Positions 61,016 to 64,000 of a DNA stretch of 64,000 nt are shown piece by piece. The notes beneath the pieces were generated by a model. That model saw only the letters and a program-made list of their open reading frames with translations, did not search any database and was not told the origin of the DNA. The stretch lies in the NCBI GenBank assembly GCA_965247125.1, contig CBDFGO010000001.1:434001-498000 (forward strand), written 5' to 3'. Origin of the DNA: CALBJU01 sp965247125 (GTDB lineage Bacteria; Bacteroidota; Rhodothermia; Rhodothermales; UBA10348). Position 1 is the stretch's first letter, and every line of letters starts with the position of its first letter. The position numbers and the translations under genes were made by a program.

Positions 61016-63580
61016 TCAGGCGTCGATTGATTGCTGATCGCCTCTGCTCGGAAGGCGCCGACCCGTTTCCACCATCAATCCCATGATCAGGAACATGGCG
61101 ACTATTCTGAACCACCAGGTCTGCCACCACGTCGGAAGGATTACAATCCGAAGAGTAGAGCCCACCTCACCCCACACACCGTAGGTGTTGGCGGTCTTGA
61201 CGTGCAATACATACGAGCCTGGACTCAGATTGAAGAACGTAGCTTTTCGCGCAGTATTAAGATAGATCCAGTCCTCACTATCCCCCTCAAGCCTGTACGC
61301 ATATCGAGAATGCGGGCCCATTGAGAAATTAAGGGCAGTGAATGTGAATGAAATATCGTCGGTATTCTGTTGCAGAACGAGTTCGTCCGAGTAGACGAGA
61401 ATCTGAGTCAAAGGGGAGTCTTCATCGTCCCGAATTTCGAGTGGTTCACCATTGATCTCAACGTCGGTGATGTAAACCGGATGGGGTGGGGCATCGTGAA
61501 TTCGGTCTGGATGAATCACAACAAGTCCCTCTCTCCCTCCGAAATACAATGCACCGCTAGCTCCTGCGTGTTCGGCACCCAATATGAATTCACCGAGGCG
61601 ATGCATGCTAATGTTTGAGAAATGCTGAATGAGGCTCTCTTTGCCCTGCTCCGTCCTGAAAATGGAAAGCCCATCTGCCGTGCTGAGCCACAAGTTTCCG
61701 TACTTGTCTTCCAGGATTCCCCTGATATTATCTCGAAGCGGTGCATGGGGTCGCGTGAATCGTGTGAACTGTGCCAGCTCGGCATCCCAGAGATTCAATC
61801 CGCGTGAAGTACCGATCCAGAGCCTTCCCTGTCTGTCTTTATGCAGACTCTGCACGTAGTTGCTGCTGAGGCTGTTTGGGTTCTCTGAATCGAATTTATA
61901 CGCTACGACCTGGTCTGTCAGAGGGTCCAGTCGCTTGAGGCCGAGGCCGCCAACGCCTAACCAAACGGATCCCGACTCCTCTTCGAGAATGGCATCGATT
62001 CTTCTGTTGCTCGGAATCGAAGACATTTCTGGATCAGACCATTTGTAGGTGACCATTTCGGTCAGGGGGTCGAACTGTTCGATTCGTCCATACGGTGTTC
62101 CGAACCAAAATAACCCAGAGGGACCCTCATGAATACTTACCACAACGGCCCTGGTGGATGTCTCTGGATTGTCTGAGTCGTACTGATGCTTTATAAAGAG
62201 ACCGGTCGCTGGATTCAATTTGCCGAGATGTTCCAATCCAAGACCCAACCAAACAGTGCCGGATTGATCTTCATGGATGGCGCCGACGTTATTGGGAGAG
62301 GGGGCATATGGATATTTCGAAACCCGGCCGGTCGATAGATCCAGCTGATTCAGAGCGGTGCCCTGTGTCCCAACCCAGAGCATATGGGCCGCCTCTGGCC
62401 CTTCGAAAATCGCTTTTACAGGCACTGGATCCAGGCTGTTCGGATCCAGCGGATCGTGCTGCCAGTGGGTGAACCACTCGGGCGAGCGAACAAGTCGATT
62501 GACCCCCACGCCAAACGTGGCAAGCCACAGAACACCATCATCGTCCTCGAACAGGTCCGCTACAAAATTGCTGCTGGGGCTATCTTTATTGCCGGGATCG
62601 TGCACAGAGTGTGTGAAGCGTTCACTTGTACGGTCGAACAGGTTCAGCCCCCCATCGAACGTGCCGATCCATAAGTTGCCGAAACTATCCTCCTCGATAC
62701 TCTCAATCATGTTGGAACTGATGCTGGATGGGTCCCGTGGATTGTGCTGGTATCTTTTGAACCGGCCCATTTCACGGTCAAAACGGTGTAGTCCTCCCGA
62801 GGGACCTCCCACGCCAACCCACAAGGTGCCTTCTCGGTCTTCCAAGATGGCCTTGACGATATTATCGCTCAGGCTAGTCTGATCGACGGAACTGTGCAGA
62901 TATCGGGTAAACTGCCCTGTATCGTGGTCGAAGCGGCTCAGACCGAAATTTCCCGTACCGACCCAGAGGATACCATTTCTATCTTCGAGCATCGAGTGTA
63001 CGACGCGTCCGGTCAGACTGTCCGGATTACTCAGATTTTTTCCGTAGCGGGTGAATGTTCCAGTTTCGGGTTCGAACCGATTGAAGCTTTCCCAGGCTGT
63101 CCCAACCCACACGATTCCGTCGCGTCCACCCACGATCCTCCATGCCTCATCATGGCTGAGACTATTCGGATTCTCGGGATCATGCCGGTAGGTTGTGAAT
63201 TGCTCCGTCGACGGATCAAAACGGTCAAGACCATTCCTTCTCGTACCAATCCAGAAAATTCCCTGTGCATCTTGAAACACGGTCTCGACTCTGTAGGGAT
63301 TTCCCGTCTCATATCCCGTGTCAGGTTTAAAGACCGAATAACCATGGCCGTCATATCTGACCAAACCGTCATCAGTACCGAACCACATAAACCCTTTGCG
63401 ATCCTGGATGATCGAACGGACTGTTGTGTGCGGTAGTCCCCGCAATGGGAGGCGTTCGAAACGGAGGTCCTGGTGTTGCGCGAAAAGCCTCGTGGGAGAC
63501 GAGAAGGACCCCAGCACAAACAACACTACGCCCGCCAGGAAAAGCGATGTCCGAAGTGCTGAGTTGGTACGAAAGGCCAT
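61016..63580 (-). CDS. Reg_prop/Y_Y_Y sensor protein lacking a histidine kinase domain
   Basis: 854 residues from the ATG at 63580. The signal peptide ends near LFA-QH. About ten two-component-regulator propeller repeats (…GFMWFGTDDGLVRYD, …GIFWIGTRRNGLDRFD, …LWIGTFDGGLNLFD) form two β-propellers. The Y_Y_Y domain (LNFSMGPHSRYAYRLEGDSEDWIYLN) leads to one transmembrane helix (RIVAMFLIMGLMVE). The protein then stops 18 residues later. Normal relatives continue into a histidine kinase or another output domain. Function as a sensor without output is unclear. Confidence 0.9.
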   Translation of the reverse strand: MAFRTNSALRTSLFLAGVVLFVLGSFSSPTRLFAQHQDLRFERLPLRGLPHTTVRSIIQDRKGFMWFGTDDGLVRYDGHGYSVFKPDTGYETGNPYRVETVFQDAQGIFWIGTRRNGLDRFDPSTEQFTTYRHDPENPNSLSHDEAWRIVGGRDGIVWVGTAWESFNRFEPETGTFTRYGKNLSNPDSLTGRVVHSMLEDRNGILWVGTGNFGLSRFDHDTGQFTRYLHSSVDQTSLSDNIVKAILEDREGTLWVGVGGPSGGLHRFDREMGRFKRYQHNPRDPSSISSNMIESIEEDSFGNLWIGTFDGGLNLFDRTSERFTHSVHDPGNKDSPSSNFVADLFEDDDGVLWLATFGVGVNRLVRSPEWFTHWQHDPLDPNSLDPVPVKAIFEGPEAAHMLWVGTQGTALNQLDLSTGRVSKYPYAPSPNNVGAIHEDQSGTVWLGLGLEHLGKLNPATGLFIKHQYDSDNPETSTRAVVVSIHEGPSGLFWFGTPYGRIEQFDPLTEMVTYKWSDPEMSSIPSNRRIDAILEEESGSVWLGVGGLGLKRLDPLTDQVVAYKFDSENPNSLSSNYVQSLHKDRQGRLWIGTSRGLNLWDAELAQFTRFTRPHAPLRDNIRGILEDKYGNLWLSTADGLSIFRTEQGKESLIQHFSNISMHRLGEFILGAEHAGASGALYFGGREGLVVIHPDRIHDAPPHPVYITDVEINGEPLEIRDDEDSPLTQILVYSDELVLQQNTDDISFTFTALNFSMGPHSRYAYRLEGDSEDWIYLNTARKATFFNLSPGSYVLHVKTANTYGVWGEVGSTLRIVILPTWWQTWWFRIVAMFLIMGLMVETGRRLPSRGDQQSIDA

Positions 63581-63728
63581 GGAAAACGTGACGGATCCGG
63601 AAAGCAATCGGTCAATCTACTGCATACACACAGCAAGCTCCTAATCGAATTGAATTCGGGTTTGATTCCCCCGGCAGCCGAAGAAGAGAGGCTGAATGTA
63701 TCCGAGATCATACCTGGCTAAACCTCTA

Positions 63729-64000
63729 TCAGGCTCCCATGGTCACTACAATCCACACGTACACGCCGATAAAAAGAGATATCCCCAACACCAGCCCGAT
63801 CATGAAAATGGTGTAGGACACTCGGAGCAGTTGAAACTTGCGCTGCAACACATTTCCGAGACCGTATATGTCGCGGATCATGTTATAGTAGAGAGAGCTG
63901 GAGTTATTCAGGAGTTCGGTCATTCCCGTCACATAATCCGCCTCAGAAAGCCCAACGAAGTGGCCAAAGAAAAGGATATTTGCTCGATTATTTCTGACAT
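63729..64000 (-). CDS. C-terminal part of a Pycsar-effector-like (PycTM/DUF5706) membrane protein (partial)
   Basis: The frame is open from the right edge to a stop at 63729 (about 89 codons visible). It reads …NILFFGHFVGLSEADYVTGM, then YYNMIRDIYGLGNVLQRKFQLLRVSYTIFMIGLVLGISLF. This matches the C-terminal half of PycTM-type proteins, which have two membrane helices and the RDIY-LG-VL-RK(F/Y) block. In many Bacteroidota a soluble (HD) domain precedes it; that part would lie beyond the window. The ATG at 63920 that gives a 67-residue ORF is not the true start. Confidence 0.78.
   Translation of the reverse strand, partial: VRNNRANILFFGHFVGLSEADYVTGMTELLNNSSSLYYNMIRDIYGLGNVLQRKFQLLRVSYTIFMIGLVLGISLFIGVYVWIVVTMGA

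Noticed and set aside
63729..63920. Stand-alone small membrane protein at the right edge
   Set aside because: The frame is open through the window boundary, and the upstream residues (NILFFGHFVGLSEADY) belong to the same domain, so it is the C-terminus of a larger gene.

Overview
The window looks like a chromosomal stretch of a moderately GC-rich member of Bacteroidota sensu lato, most likely the Rhodothermia (Rhodothermota) branch. This rests on family content, not on a marker gene. The signs are a GWxTD-domain exported protein, an E1/E2-fused 2-oxoglutarate dehydrogenase, a KorAB 2-oxoacid:ferredoxin oxidoreductase, type III glutamine synthetase, FloA, an Omp85 protein, and a reg_prop/Y_Y_Y sensor protein. 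No rRNA, tRNA or CRISPR array was seen. No gene-free stretch exceeds 300 bases.

Layout. 0-13 kb is mostly minus-strand housekeeping: GWxTD protein, ftsY, CDP-alcohol phosphatidyltransferase, a nitrilase-fold hydrolase, a lipoprotein, prmC, phenylalanine hydroxylase and an NhaC-type antiporter. A plus-strand glycosyltransferase/thioredoxin pair and a SpoIIE-type phosphatase/RidA pair interrupt it. 13-30 kb is mostly plus strand: M23 peptidase, DUF2795, Omp85, rlmD, epimerase, the 2-oxoglutarate dehydrogenase fusion, rdgB-dtd, amidohydrolase, moaA, moaC and floA, with rpsU on the minus strand. 30-44 kb carries corC-like, enoyl-CoA hydratase, a three-gene PspA-centred envelope module, pyrimidine-nucleoside phosphorylase, a TlpA-like protein, L31, korAB, apaG, thyA-folA and purB. 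44-53 kb carries a Ser/Thr kinase, a VapBC-type toxin-antitoxin pair, an ECF sigma factor, a subtilase, glnN and an Lrp regulator.

53-61 kb is the accessory part. Two copies of one IS256-family element with identical transposases face each other around a gene remnant. One copy cuts off the 5' end of a membrane-protein gene. The other sits 8 bp from the start codon of an exported repeat protein. Two genes here are each broken by a single in-frame stop codon: TAG inside a 34-residue repeat array, and TAA inside a TraB-like protein. With the frameshifted kinase at 44.4 kb this makes a cluster of damaged genes. The window ends with a kinase-less reg_prop sensor and the C-terminal part of a Pycsar-effector-like (PycTM) membrane protein.

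The most interesting items are: the PspA module, in which two proteins share a C-terminal KTIGK motif; the stop-interrupted repeat protein beside the IS pair; an in-frame 15-bp minisatellite in a glycosyltransferase linker; and a collagen-like N-terminal extension on KorB.
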